Assembly (NCBI GenBank): GCA_017428625.1
Contig: JAFRQM010000001.1
Location: 1-64,000 of the forward strand
Direction of reading: 5' to 3'
Length of the DNA stretch: 64,000 nucleotides
Source of the DNA: Clostridia bacterium
Lineage (GTDB): Bacteria > Bacillota > Clostridia > Oscillospirales > Acutalibacteraceae
Shown: piece by piece, positions 39,108-47,565 of the stretch
Numbering within the stretch: the stretch's first letter is position 1
Layout of the letters: each line of letters opens with the position of its first letter
Program-made: the position numbers and the translations under genes
The notes under the pieces: generated by a model
What the model saw: the letters and a program-made list of their open reading frames with translations, nothing else
Database searches by the model: none
What the model was told of the DNA's origin: nothing

Positions 39108-39494
39108 TTAAAGAACGAAAATGATGAGAATTGCGACAATAAGCGCGTAGATGACGACCGTTTCAATAAAGACAAGGCCGAGCATCATACCGGAGCGGAT
39201 GTTGCCCGCCGCCTCGGGCTGACGGGCGATGCCGTCGGAGGAACTTTTGATTGCGATTGCCATGGCTATTGCGCCCGCTGTGGCTACAACGGCAAGAGCC
39301 GCCGCTGCCGAGATTGCTTTGACGCTTTTGACATTGTTTTCGGCAGGGGTTTCTTCTTCCGCCTGAACTTCTTCCGCCGCCGCGGGAGCGGGGGAAATGA
39401 GCGTTTCATCCGCCGCGAAAGCGGGGAGCATAACGGCGCTGAGAATAAACATAACGGCGAGCAGAGCGAGGAGTGATTTTACAGTTTTATTCAT
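39108..39494 (-). CDS. atpE: ATP synthase c subunit with signal peptide and acidic extension
   Basis: 128 residues against about 75-90 normally. Residues 1-27 look like a cleavable signal peptide ending AFA, then about 30 acidic residues (EEVQAEEETPAENN), then the two-helix c core (about 60-128) with RQPEA loop at 91 and ion-binding E111 in MMLGLVFIETVVIYAL. The position of the sodium-ligand Gln in Na-type rings is Met here, so protons are more likely. c N-termini face outside, so the topology is consistent. Overlaps the end of atpB by 4 nt. Confidence 0.9.
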   Translation of the reverse strand: MNKTVKSLLALLAVMFILSAVMLPAFAADETLISPAPAAAEEVQAEEETPAENNVKSVKAISAAAALAVVATAGAIAMAIAIKSSSDGIARQPEAAGNIRSGMMLGLVFIETVVIYALIVAILIIFVL

Positions 39495-40354
39495 GATGCT
39501 TTCCTTCTTTTTTCTTTTTTGATTTTTTCGGGTTTGGCGGGTTTTACGGGTTTTTCGTGTTTTTCGGACGATTCACCGTAGAATATTGAAACAAGCATTG
39601 TAAGAACATATGCCTGAATAAGCGCGTGAAGAAGCGTGAAAAGCACGCCGACAATTACGGGCACGACATAGCCCGTGAGCGGATAGTAATAGACAAGTTC
39701 CGTTACGAGAGCGCCCGAAAGAAGAGCGCCGAACAGACGGAAACTCATTGAAACGGGGAGAGTGAAATCCTTGAGGGCGTGTAACATTCCTTTTATTCCG
39801 TTATTGACAAGGCCGCCGAAAAGGATGACGCCGTAGGAGAAAAATCCCATTGCGAGAGCGCCGTTTATGTCGGCGAGCGGAGCGGGAAGGGCGATGGAGT
39901 GCCCGGAGACGGTAACCGCCTGAAAGCCGAACAGTTCGAATATTGTGCCGAAAAAGATATAGGCGCCCGCCGTGAAAATATAACCGCCGATAAACTGCGT
40001 TTTCTGAGGGCTGTTCTGCTTTGCGAGCCCCGTGAAAAGACCGACGCCTTTTTCAAGCAGATACTGGAATTTTCCGGGTATCTGAGTGAATTTCGGAACA
40101 AAGAAAATCCGCACTGCAACGGCAAAGACAATCAGTATGCCCGAAACGATATACGCGGAAATCAGCGCGGGGTTTACCTGAAGTTTACCGAACAGGTTTA
40201 TTCTGCCCGTTTCGTGCAGGACCGCGTCTTTCATAACTTCGTTTACCGGCTCTTTCACTCCCGCGCGGGGCGCCGTGATTATTATTCCGGCGATAAGCAG
40301 GATGATGATGACGCCGAAAACGGCGAGGCTCACGATTTTACGCTTTTTGCTCAA
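39491..40354 (-). CDS. atpB: ATP synthase a subunit
   Basis: 287 residues, about six membrane helices. The essential Arg lies in SFRLFGALLSGAL, and HALIQAYVLTMLVSIFYG is the last conserved helix. A Lys-rich cytoplasmic tail of about 25 residues follows. First gene of the operon; no atpI precedes it. GGAGG precedes the ATG. Confidence 0.94.
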   Translation of the reverse strand: MSKKRKIVSLAVFGVIIILLIAGIIITAPRAGVKEPVNEVMKDAVLHETGRINLFGKLQVNPALISAYIVSGILIVFAVAVRIFFVPKFTQIPGKFQYLLEKGVGLFTGLAKQNSPQKTQFIGGYIFTAGAYIFFGTIFELFGFQAVTVSGHSIALPAPLADINGALAMGFFSYGVILFGGLVNNGIKGMLHALKDFTLPVSMSFRLFGALLSGALVTELVYYYPLTGYVVPVIVGVLFTLLHALIQAYVLTMLVSIFYGESSEKHEKPVKPAKPEKIKKEKRRKAS

Positions 40355-40407
40355 GAAAACGCCTCCTTTCGTGAGCGGTGATTGTTACCGCTTTTTTTAG
40401 AATTTTA

Positions 40408-40435
40408 ATTATAGCACTCTTTATATAAAAGTCAA
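40408..40435 (-). promoter_or_regulatory. Promoter of the atp operon
   Basis: Minus strand TTGACT (40435-40430), 16-bp spacer, TATAAT (40413-40408); about 50 nt before the atpB start. Confidence 0.75.
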
Positions 40436-40601
40436 TACAGGATAAGGCTGCCGTTCCGGATTTTAGATTTTGGATGGTGGATGTTGGATTTTGGATGAGG
40501 TTGAGGAAAGATGGAGATTATTTTAAAACGGGTGCGGGCAGGAGAAAATAAAACCCTTCCGTCGCCTTCGGCGCCACCTGTCTCGCCTGCCGGCTCGGTC
40601 G
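40436..40601. repeat. Repeat tracts upstream of trxA
   Basis: GGATTTTAGATTTTGGATGG tract (40456-40510), TTTTAAAACGGGTGCGGGC segment, then a truncated bipartite element (40551-40601: GCCTTCGGC hairpin, CACCTGTCTCGCCTGCCGGCTCGGTC), whose second hairpin is missing. Confidence 0.6.
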
Positions 40602-40733
40602 TCCGCCCCGGGGCTGAGCGTCGACCAGAGCGGGCTTTCGGTAAACTCAGGCGCGTCGCAGGGGGTTACCCCGTGCCTGAATGAAGCGGGTATGGATTAT
40701 TTCTATATCGCGCTGCGCCGAACACGGCGGTAA
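40602..40733 (+). pseudogene. Possible C-terminal coding remnant
   Basis: A short open frame ending in TAA at 40731-40733 reads GLSVDQSGLSVNSGASQGV then TPCLNEAGMDYFYIALRR. It has no start codon or ribosome site, begins at the broken end of a bipartite repeat, and stops 5 nt before the trxA promoter. It looks like the tail of a lost gene, but coincidence is possible. Confidence 0.25.
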
Positions 40734-40738
40734 ATCGG

Positions 40739-40767
40739 TTGACAAACCTCCGTTTTGCGGTTATTAT
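40739..40767 (+). promoter_or_regulatory. Promoter of trxA
   Basis: TTGACA, 17-bp spacer, TATTAT, 33 nt before the start; AATACGGAGG ribosome site follows. Confidence 0.7.
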
Positions 40768-40799
40768 TGGGTTAAAGTAAAGCAATACGGAGGTTTTTT

Positions 40800-41108
40800 A
40801 TGAGCGAACTTGTAATAACAGGCGACAATTTCGAGCAGGAGGTTATCGGCTCCGACAAGCCCGTTGTTCTTGATTTCTGGGCAACATGGTGCGGCCCGTG
40901 CAGAATGTTCGCGCCCGTTCTTGACGCCTTTGCGCAAAAGCACCCCGAAATCAAGGTGGGCAAAATAAATGTTGACGATGAAGAGGAGCTCGCAGCTTCG
41001 CATTCCGTTATGAGCATACCCACGGTGGTTGTTTACAAAAACGGTGAAATCGTCAGTCAGACAAGCGGCGTTCAAAGCATTGCCGCGCTTGAGGCTATGG
41101 TAAAATAA
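40800..41108 (+). CDS. trxA: Thioredoxin
   Basis: 102 residues, full length. Redox pair C31/C34 in FWATWCGPCRMFAP; the cis-Pro is in MSIPTVVVYKNGE. Reduces protein disulfides in the cytoplasm. Own promoter and terminator make it a single-gene unit; no thioredoxin reductase is nearby. Confidence 0.96.
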   Translation: MSELVITGDNFEQEVIGSDKPVVLDFWATWCGPCRMFAPVLDAFAQKHPEIKVGKINVDDEEELAASHSVMSIPTVVVYKNGEIVSQTSGVQSIAALEAMVK

Positions 41109-41130
41109 TTCCGCCGTTCGGCGGACGGGC

Positions 41131-41162
41131 AAAGGGCACTCCGGAAAAGGGGTGCCCTTTTT
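41131..41162 (+). terminator. Terminator of trxA
   Basis: AAAGGGCACTCC / GGGGTGCCCTTT stem with one G-T pair, GAAAA-type loop, T-run. Confidence 0.85.
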
Positions 41163-41189
41163 GCTGTTTTTGAGTAACCGCAAAAACAA

Positions 41190-41260
41190 AAAACCGCAGG
41201 CGCGGCGGCGCAAAACGCTACGGCTGCCGTAACCCGCGCGTTACCTCCGCAGGCGGTTTT
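41190..41260 (-). other. Nested hairpin element with minus-strand T-run
   Basis: Closing stem AAAACCGC/GCGGTTTT encloses CGCGG/CCGCG and an inner TACGGC-T-GCCGTA hairpin. On the minus strand the stem is followed by TTTTTTGTTTTTG, as in a terminator, yet no minus-strand gene ends here. Could be a small RNA 3' end or a repeat; role unknown. Confidence 0.35.
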
Positions 41261-41313
41261 CGTAAGAAATCAAGTGCGGTTGCAAAATAGTTGAGCAAGG
41301 GCGTTTTTAACTA

Positions 41314-41341
41314 TTGACAAATATAAATACTGTGATAAAAT
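41314..41341 (+). promoter_or_regulatory. Promoter of the DeoR/dehydrogenase operon
   Basis: TTGACA, 16-bp spacer, TAAAAT, about 70 nt before the GTG start of the regulator gene. Confidence 0.65.
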
Positions 41342-41360
41342 CGACTTAAACTGTTAAAAT

Positions 41361-41387
41361 TAACACAATTTAACACAAATATTTGTG
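41361..41387 (+). promoter_or_regulatory. Candidate operator of the DeoR-type regulator
   Basis: Direct repeats TTAACACAA 10 bp apart, the second running into a perfect 14-bp palindrome CACAAATATTTGTG (41374-41387). It lies between promoter and start codon, where autorepression would work. Confidence 0.45.
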
Positions 41388-41411
41388 AAATAAGAACGGA
41401 GGAAAACGGCA

Positions 41412-42170
41412 GTGAGTGTGCACAGAAGAGAGAAAATTCTTGAAATTCTGCGTGAAAAAGGTTTTGTCAGACTGCACGACCTTGAGGATGAATTTCCCGA
41501 CTATTCAAGTATGACGCTCAGGCGCGACATTGAGTTTCTCGAAAACGTGGGAGAGGCTCAGCGTGTGCGCGGCGGCGCCAAATATGTAGGCAACCGCAAC
41601 GGCGTTGAGGACATTTACGAAATACGCGAAATAAAAAACAAGGCGGCAAAAGAGCACATAGCCTCGGTGGCTGCCGGATATGCCGAAACGGGCTGCTCGA
41701 TTTATCTTGACTCGGGCACAACGGGTATGATGATAGCGAAACTCCTGCCCGACACGCCCTATTTTATATTGACGAGCGGACCGAATGTGGCGGTTGAGAT
41801 AGCAAAAAAATTCAAGCCCTCCGTAACCCTTGTGGGCGGGCTTATGAACCGCGTGACACTTTCTGTTTCGGGCACGCAGTCGCTTGAATTCATTAAGGAT
41901 TTCAACATTGAGACCGCTTTTGTCGCGGCTTCGGCGTTTTCGGCTGAAGACGGCTTTACCGTGGGCAACAGCAGTGAGTGCGAACTTAAACGGGCGGTTG
42001 TGAAGAAGGCGAAAAAGGTCATTATGCTGTGCGACAGCGCAAAATTCGGCAAGAGTATGCCCTACACCTTCGCGTCGCTTGACGATGTTGATGTGCTGAT
42101 AACCGAAAAACCGCCCTGCGATGAAATAGCCGAAGCGGCAAAAAAGACCTCGACGGCAATAGTCTGGTAA
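41412..42170 (+). CDS. DeoR-family transcription regulator
   Basis: 252 residues. N-terminal winged HTH (REKILEILREKGFVRLHDLEDEF, then SSMTLRRDIEFLENVGEAQRVRGGA) and a C-terminal sugar-phosphate-sensing domain with IYLDSGTTGMMIAKLLPD and LVGGLMNR. Such proteins usually repress sugar or polyol genes and release DNA when bound to a phosphorylated sugar. GTG start after CGGAGGAAAA. The 13-nt gap to the E2 gene indicates one operon. Confidence 0.88.
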   Translation: MSVHRREKILEILREKGFVRLHDLEDEFPDYSSMTLRRDIEFLENVGEAQRVRGGAKYVGNRNGVEDIYEIREIKNKAAKEHIASVAAGYAETGCSIYLDSGTTGMMIAKLLPDTPYFILTSGPNVAVEIAKKFKPSVTLVGGLMNRVTLSVSGTQSLEFIKDFNIETAFVAASAFSAEDGFTVGNSSECELKRAVVKKAKKVIMLCDSAKFGKSMPYTFASLDDVDVLITEKPPCDEIAEAAKKTSTAIVW

Positions 42171-42183
42171 GGAGTGAATATAT

Positions 42184-43428
42184 ATGGCAACACCTGTAAT
42201 GATGCCGAATGTAGGCATAACGGTTGAGACCTGTGTTCTCACCAAATGGTTAAAACAGAAAGGCGAAACGGTGCAGGAGGGCGAAGTTCTTTTCACCTAT
42301 GAAACCGACAAATCCACCCTCGAGCAGGAGGCGCCCGTCTCGGGCACGGTGCTTGAAATATTCTTCGGTGAAGACGCCGATGTGCCCGTTATGACAAATG
42401 TGTGCGTGCTCGGCGAGCCCGGCGAGGACGCCGAACAGTTCCGCCCCGGCTCGGCGGAGAAGGAGGAGACCGCCCCCGCGAAAGAGGAAACCGCGGCGGC
42501 TCCCGTAAAAGAAGAAGTTTACGCGGCTCCCGCAATCAGACAGACAGGGTTCATCAAAGCATCGCCCAGAGCGAAAACTCTTGCCGGAAAAAGAGGTGTA
42601 AACCTTCAGTATATCAGCGGCACGGGCCCCGACGGCAGAATAATCGAGCGCGATGTTTTCGCGGCGGCACAGGGCTCGGGATTAAACTGCAGAGAGAAGG
42701 AGCAGACGGCGCCGGGCGCGGATTATGTTGACGAAAAGATGAGCGTAATACGCCGCACCATAGCAAAGCAGATGAGCGCGTCTTTGCAGACGGCGGCTCA
42801 GCTCACACACACGCTCTCATTTGACGCCACCGATATTTTAGCCTTCCGCAAGGGCATAAAATCGGGCGGAATTCAGGGCTACGGCAACATTACATTAAAT
42901 GATATGATTCTTTTTGTTGTTTCGAGAACGCTCGCTAAGCCCGAACACAGGGCGCTCAACGCGCACCTTCTTGAAAACGACATTATGAGATATTTCAGCG
43001 GCGTTCACATGGGCGTGGCGGTTGACACTGACAGGGGCCTTATGGTGCCCACGCTGTTCGATTGCGACAAAAAGCCGCTCAACCGCATTTCCGAGGAGGC
43101 GAAGGCTCTCGCCGCCAAATGCAGAAACGGTTCCGCCCTGCCGGACGATTTAAAGGGCGGCACATTCACCGTTTCAAACCTCGGCGCTTACGGAATTGAG
43201 CATTTCACCCCCGTAATAAACGTTCCGCAAACAGCCATACTCGGCGTAAACACAATAACAACGCAGATAAAGGCGGTTGACGGCGGATTTAAAACATATC
43301 AAGCTATGGGGCTCTCCCTTACATACGACCACAGAGCCGTTGACGGCGGCCCCGCTTCAAGGTTCCTTTCGGAGCTGAAAACCTCGCTTGAAAACTTCAC
43401 TTCATTCCTGAAAGAACAGGAGGGCTGA
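42184..43428 (+). CDS. 2-oxoacid dehydrogenase E2 (dihydrolipoyl acyltransferase)
   Basis: 414 residues. One lipoyl domain (1-80, modified Lys K43 in YETDKSTLE), Ala/Glu-Pro linker, peripheral-subunit-binding domain (about 120-155, ASPRAKTLAGKRGVNL), catalytic core (about 185-414) with FTVSNLGAYGIEHFTPVINVP and active-site DHRAVDGG. Transfers the acyl group from lipoate to CoA. Whether the substrate is pyruvate, acetoin or a branched oxoacid is not decided by this protein. Confidence 0.92.
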   Translation: MATPVMMPNVGITVETCVLTKWLKQKGETVQEGEVLFTYETDKSTLEQEAPVSGTVLEIFFGEDADVPVMTNVCVLGEPGEDAEQFRPGSAEKEETAPAKEETAAAPVKEEVYAAPAIRQTGFIKASPRAKTLAGKRGVNLQYISGTGPDGRIIERDVFAAAQGSGLNCREKEQTAPGADYVDEKMSVIRRTIAKQMSASLQTAAQLTHTLSFDATDILAFRKGIKSGGIQGYGNITLNDMILFVVSRTLAKPEHRALNAHLLENDIMRYFSGVHMGVAVDTDRGLMVPTLFDCDKKPLNRISEEAKALAAKCRNGSALPDDLKGGTFTVSNLGAYGIEHFTPVINVPQTAILGVNTITTQIKAVDGGFKTYQAMGLSLTYDHRAVDGGPASRFLSELKTSLENFTSFLKEQEG

Positions 43429-43431
43429 CAA

Positions 43432-44802
43432 ATGGAATTATATGATTTAGTTGTTCTCGGCGGCGGCCCCGCGGGCTACAACGCGGCTGAAAAGGCAGCG
43501 GCGGCAGGGCTTAAAACGGCCGTTATTGAAAAAAACGCTCTCGGCGGCGTTTGCCTTAACGAGGGCTGTGTGCCTTCAAAATCACTGCTTTATTCCGCGA
43601 AGATTTTCGATTACGCGAACCACGGCGAACAATACGGCGTTACCGTGACGGGCGCGCAGATTAACCAAAGCGCGGTTATCGAGCGCAAAAACAGGGTTGT
43701 GAAAACCCTCGTCGGCGGAATAGGGATGAAAATGAAAAAACTCGGCGTTACCGTTATTGCGGAAAACGGCGAAATCACCGGCAGAAACGAAAACGGCTTC
43801 TGTCTGAAAGCGGGCGGAGAGGAAATCTGCGGTAAAAACCTGCTTATAGCTACGGGCTCGGCTCCCGTTGTGCCGCCCATACCCGGACTTCGCGAAGGGC
43901 TTGAAACGGGCTTTGTGATGACAAACAGAGAGATTCTCGACCTGACGGAAATTCCCGCAAAACTTGTTGTTATAGGCGGCGGGGTGATAGGGCTTGAGAT
44001 GGCTTCATATTACAACTCAGCCGGCTCGGATGTTACTGTTGTTGAAATGCTTGACAAAATAGCGGGTCCGACCGACGCGGAAATCTCGGAAATTCTTAAA
44101 AAGAATTATGAGAAAAAGGGCGTAAAGTTTATGCTCGGCTGCAAAGTAACGGCGGTTGAAAACGGCGCTGTTGTTTATGAAAACGCGAAGGGCGAAACAC
44201 TTTGCGCTCCCGCGGACAGGGTGCTGTGCTCCATAGGCAGACGGGCTGTGACGGAGGGCTTCGGGCTTGAAAAGCTCGGTGTTCTCACCGAAAAGGGCGC
44301 GGTTGTTACCGATGAACGGATGAAAACAAATGTGGCGGGCGTTTACGCCGCGGGCGATGTGAACGGCAAGGTTATGCTCGCGCATACAGCCTACCGCGAG
44401 GGCGAGGTTGCGGTAAACAACATACTCGGCAAACGCGACACAATGCGCTACAACGCAATACCCTCCGTTATCTACACAAACCCCGAAACAGCCTGTGTGG
44501 GATACACGCTTGAACAGGCGAAAGAAAAAGGCTTTGACGCCGGGTGCAAAACGCTCTCGATGAGATATTCGGGCAGATATGTTGCCGAAAACGAGGGCGG
44601 CGACGGAATAGTCAAACTTGTTTATGATAAAAAATACAGCCGTGTGCTCGGCGTTCATATGATAAGCAACTACGCATCCGAAATAATCTACGGAGCGGCG
44701 CTTATGATTGAGACGGAAATTGACATTGACAGCCTCAAAGAACTTGTGTTCCCGCACCCGTCGGTGTGCGAGGTAATACGCGAGGCGCTTTTCGAGGTAT
44801 AA
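43432..44802 (+). CDS. lpdA: Dihydrolipoyl dehydrogenase (E3)
   Basis: 456 residues. FAD motif LGGGPAGYNAAEKAA, redox disulfide C41/C46 in GGVCLNEGCVPSK, NAD motif VIGGGVIGLEMASYYNSAG, AAGDVNG second FAD motif and the C-terminal HPSVCEVIREALFE with catalytic His. Reoxidises lipoate with NAD+. Three nt after E2. No lipoyl domain of its own. Confidence 0.95.
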   Translation: MELYDLVVLGGGPAGYNAAEKAAAAGLKTAVIEKNALGGVCLNEGCVPSKSLLYSAKIFDYANHGEQYGVTVTGAQINQSAVIERKNRVVKTLVGGIGMKMKKLGVTVIAENGEITGRNENGFCLKAGGEEICGKNLLIATGSAPVVPPIPGLREGLETGFVMTNREILDLTEIPAKLVVIGGGVIGLEMASYYNSAGSDVTVVEMLDKIAGPTDAEISEILKKNYEKKGVKFMLGCKVTAVENGAVVYENAKGETLCAPADRVLCSIGRRAVTEGFGLEKLGVLTEKGAVVTDERMKTNVAGVYAAGDVNGKVMLAHTAYREGEVAVNNILGKRDTMRYNAIPSVIYTNPETACVGYTLEQAKEKGFDAGCKTLSMRYSGRYVAENEGGDGIVKLVYDKKYSRVLGVHMISNYASEIIYGAALMIETEIDIDSLKELVFPHPSVCEVIREALFEV

Positions 44803-44817
44803 GGAAGGAGAAAAATC

Positions 44818-47289
44818 ATGCCTAAATCACAATTTGTAAACCCCGCTCCTCAGTTTGAGAAGAGGACAATATCGTTAAAAGACATACCGGTATGCGCTTA
44901 TGACAAAACACTTGAGGAAGAAAAGGCGAATTTTACAAACGAAGACCTTGTGGGTATGTACGCCGATATGGCGGCAATACGCGAGTTTGAGACAATGCTG
45001 CTCACCATAAAGCAGAAAGGCAACTACAACGACAAGGAGTTCTCCTACCCCGGCCCCGCTCACCTTGCCGTGGGTCAGGAAGCGACCGCAGTAGGTCAGG
45101 CATACACGCTTGATGTTGACGACTACATTTTCGGCACGCACCGCAGCCATCACGAGGTTATTGCCAAGGCGTTTTCGGCAATACGCAAACTCAGTGACGA
45201 CGAACTGCTGAAAATCATGCAGGAATACAATGACGGCAAGAACTATGAAGTAATTAAGAAATACACAAAATCGAACGGCGACATAAAAGAGATGGCAAGG
45301 GAGTATTTCATCTTCGGCCTTTGCTGCGAACTGTTTGCCAAGGATATGGGCTTTTCGCGCGGTCTGGGCGGCAGTATGCACGCTTTCTTTCTGCCGTTCG
45401 GAATCTTCCCGAACAACGCGATAGTCGGCGGAGCGGCACCCATTGCGACGGGCGTTGCGCTCTACAAAAAATGCAATAAGAAAAAAGGCATTGTTGTCGC
45501 TAACGCGGGCGACGGCGCGGCGGCGAGAGGCCCCGTTTATGAGGCGATGACATTTGCCTCAATGGACCAGTTCAACGACCTCTGGGAGGACGGCTACAAG
45601 GGCGGACTTCCGATTATATACAACTTCAACAACAACTTCTACGGCATGGGCGGCCAGACAAAGGGCGAAACCATGGGCTATGACGAAGTCGCACGCCTCG
45701 GCGCAATCAGCAAAACAGGCATGCACGCCGAAAGGGTGAACGGCTGGAACGTGCTTGCGGTAATCGACGCATACAAGCGCAAAAAAGCCCTGCTCGAAAA
45801 AGGCGAGGGTCCCGCTCTGCTTGAACTTGTGACCTACCGCTTCTCAGGCCACTCAACCTCCGACGCGAGCTCATACAGAACAAAAGAGGAAGTCGAGGAA
45901 TGGCAGAAATACGACCCGCTGACCGTTTTCCCGAAAGAACTCGCGGACGCGGGCGTTGCGACGGCTGAAGAACTGGAGAAACTCAACGAGTCGGTAATCG
46001 ACCGCAACCGCAGAATGTTTGACCTTGCCTCCGACCTGAGCGTTGCCCCCTACACGGATTATAATGAACACCCCGATTTTATTGAAAACGTTATGTTCTC
46101 AAACAAGAGAATCGAAAAGATGGATGACCGCCCCGTTGAGGTAAACCAGACAAAAGAGGAAAACGAGCGTTATCAGAAGATAGCGAAGCTCTCACGCTCG
46201 GCTTTCGGCCCCGACGGCAGCCTTCTGCCGAAGATGAGAGTTTACAACATACGCGACGGTCTGTTTGAGGCGATTGCCGACAAATACTATGAAGACCCCA
46301 CACTCATAAGCTACGGCGAGGATGTGCGCGACTGGGGCGGAGCGTTCGCCGTTTACAGAGGGCTTACGGAAGCGCTGCCCTACCACCGCCTGTTCAACTC
46401 TCCCATTGCGGAGAGCGCTATTGTCGGCTCGGCTGTGGGCTACGCTCTCGCGGGCGGCAGAGTTATTACCGAACTTATGTATTGCGATTTTATAGTCTGC
46501 TCGGGTGACGAGGTTTTCAACCAGATGGCAAAATGGCAGGCAATGAGCGCGGGCAAACTTAATATGCCCTTCGTTCTGCGTGTTTCGGTCGGTATGAAAT
46601 ACGGCGCGCAGCATTCGCAGGACTGGACTTCGCTTTGCGCGCATGTGCCGGGTCTTAAAGTAATTTATCCCGTTACTCCCTATGACGCGAAAGGTCTTAT
46701 GACAGCCGCTCTCAACGGCACCGACCCCGTAGTCTGTTTTGAGAGCCAGAAGATTTACGATATGGGCGAGCGCTTTGTTGAAGGCGGAGTTCCCGAAGGC
46801 ACATACGAGGTGGAAATCGGCGAGCCCGCAATCCGCAGACAGGGCAGCGACCTCACCATTCTCACCATCGGTCCCACACTCTACACTGCGCTTGATGCTG
46901 CGGACAAGCTTGAAAAGGATTTCGGCGTGAGCGCGGAAGTAATTGACGCAAGAAGCGTGGTGCCTTTCAACTATGAGAAGGTAATAGAATCCGTTAAAAA
47001 GACGGGCAGAATCCTGCTCGCGAGCGACGCCTGCGCGAGAGGCAGCATCTTAAACGATATGGCGCAGAACATCACTTCGCTGGCGTTCGATTATCTTGAC
47101 GCTCCCCCCGTAATTGTCGGAGCGCAGAACTGGATTACCCCCGCTTCGGAGTATTCAAAGGAATTCTATCCGCAGACAGGCTGGTTCCTTGACGCCGTTC
47201 ACGAAAGAATTCTTCCGCTCAAGGGCTACACGCCTCAGAAGAGTTACAGCGACACCGAACTTCTGCGCAAGGCGAAGAAGGGCGTGTGA
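44818..47289 (+). CDS. Fused E1 alpha-beta subunit of a 2-oxoacid (pyruvate/acetoin-type) dehydrogenase
   Basis: 823 residues. Residues about 35-440 are E1 alpha, with thiamine-diphosphate motif GDGAAARGPVYEAM (about 225) ending in NFNNNFYGMGG; there are about ten extra residues between the two halves of that motif (DQFNDLWEDGYKGG). Residues about 465-823 are E1 beta (RVYNIRDGLFEAI, SYGEDVRDWGGAFAV, HSQDWTSLCAHVPGLKVIYP). The two are normally separate genes. Last in the order regulator-E2-E3-E1. An internal duplication is not seen. A good terminator follows. Confidence 0.88.
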   Translation: MPKSQFVNPAPQFEKRTISLKDIPVCAYDKTLEEEKANFTNEDLVGMYADMAAIREFETMLLTIKQKGNYNDKEFSYPGPAHLAVGQEATAVGQAYTLDVDDYIFGTHRSHHEVIAKAFSAIRKLSDDELLKIMQEYNDGKNYEVIKKYTKSNGDIKEMAREYFIFGLCCELFAKDMGFSRGLGGSMHAFFLPFGIFPNNAIVGGAAPIATGVALYKKCNKKKGIVVANAGDGAAARGPVYEAMTFASMDQFNDLWEDGYKGGLPIIYNFNNNFYGMGGQTKGETMGYDEVARLGAISKTGMHAERVNGWNVLAVIDAYKRKKALLEKGEGPALLELVTYRFSGHSTSDASSYRTKEEVEEWQKYDPLTVFPKELADAGVATAEELEKLNESVIDRNRRMFDLASDLSVAPYTDYNEHPDFIENVMFSNKRIEKMDDRPVEVNQTKEENERYQKIAKLSRSAFGPDGSLLPKMRVYNIRDGLFEAIADKYYEDPTLISYGEDVRDWGGAFAVYRGLTEALPYHRLFNSPIAESAIVGSAVGYALAGGRVITELMYCDFIVCSGDEVFNQMAKWQAMSAGKLNMPFVLRVSVGMKYGAQHSQDWTSLCAHVPGLKVIYPVTPYDAKGLMTAALNGTDPVVCFESQKIYDMGERFVEGGVPEGTYEVEIGEPAIRRQGSDLTILTIGPTLYTALDAADKLEKDFGVSAEVIDARSVVPFNYEKVIESVKKTGRILLASDACARGSILNDMAQNITSLAFDYLDAPPVIVGAQNWITPASEYSKEFYPQTGWFLDAVHERILPLKGYTPQKSYSDTELLRKAKKGV

Positions 47290-47294
47290 AAAAA

Positions 47295-47325
47295 CAAAAC
47301 CACCCGGACGGGTGGTTTTGTTTTT
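47295..47325 (+). terminator. Terminator of the dehydrogenase operon
   Basis: CAAAACCACCC / GGGTGGTTTTG perfect stem, GGAC loop, T-run. Confidence 0.93.
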
Positions 47326-47565
47326 GGATTTTGGATGTCGGACGGTAGATGTTGGATTTTGGATGTCGGCGCGCATATATGCGCGCCCTACGTTCCGGAA
47401 TTTGGATGCCGGATGTCAGATTTTGGATGTAACCCCTTCCGTTTTTTGATAAGAAGTCAGGAGGCGGGAGTCAGGGGGGTAGGAAGCAGGAGACAGGATT
47501 CAGGAATCAGAGAAAAAAACGGTATGGGCGATTAATAAGCGTCCATACCGTTTTGGACTTTTGTT
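47326..47565. repeat. Repeat tracts between E1 and the FemAB-like gene
   Basis: GGATTTTGGATG tract, GGCGCGCAT/ATGCGCGCC palindrome with CTAC foot (47368-47391), tract, start of a bipartite element broken after CCTTCCG (47436-47447), and a heptamer run in the opposite orientation (GTCAGGA, 47458-47513). The AAAACGGTATGG...CCATACCGTTTT stem (47516-47555) is a terminator for the minus-strand gene. Confidence 0.7.

Noticed and set aside
39108..39494. Sodium-specific c-ring
   Set aside because: The Gln of the Na+ site is Met here, so there is no positive support for Na+.
41109..41411. Riboswitch before the DeoR operon
   Set aside because: Promoter and operator lie downstream of the nested hairpins, which have their T-run on the other strand; no known aptamer pattern is visible.
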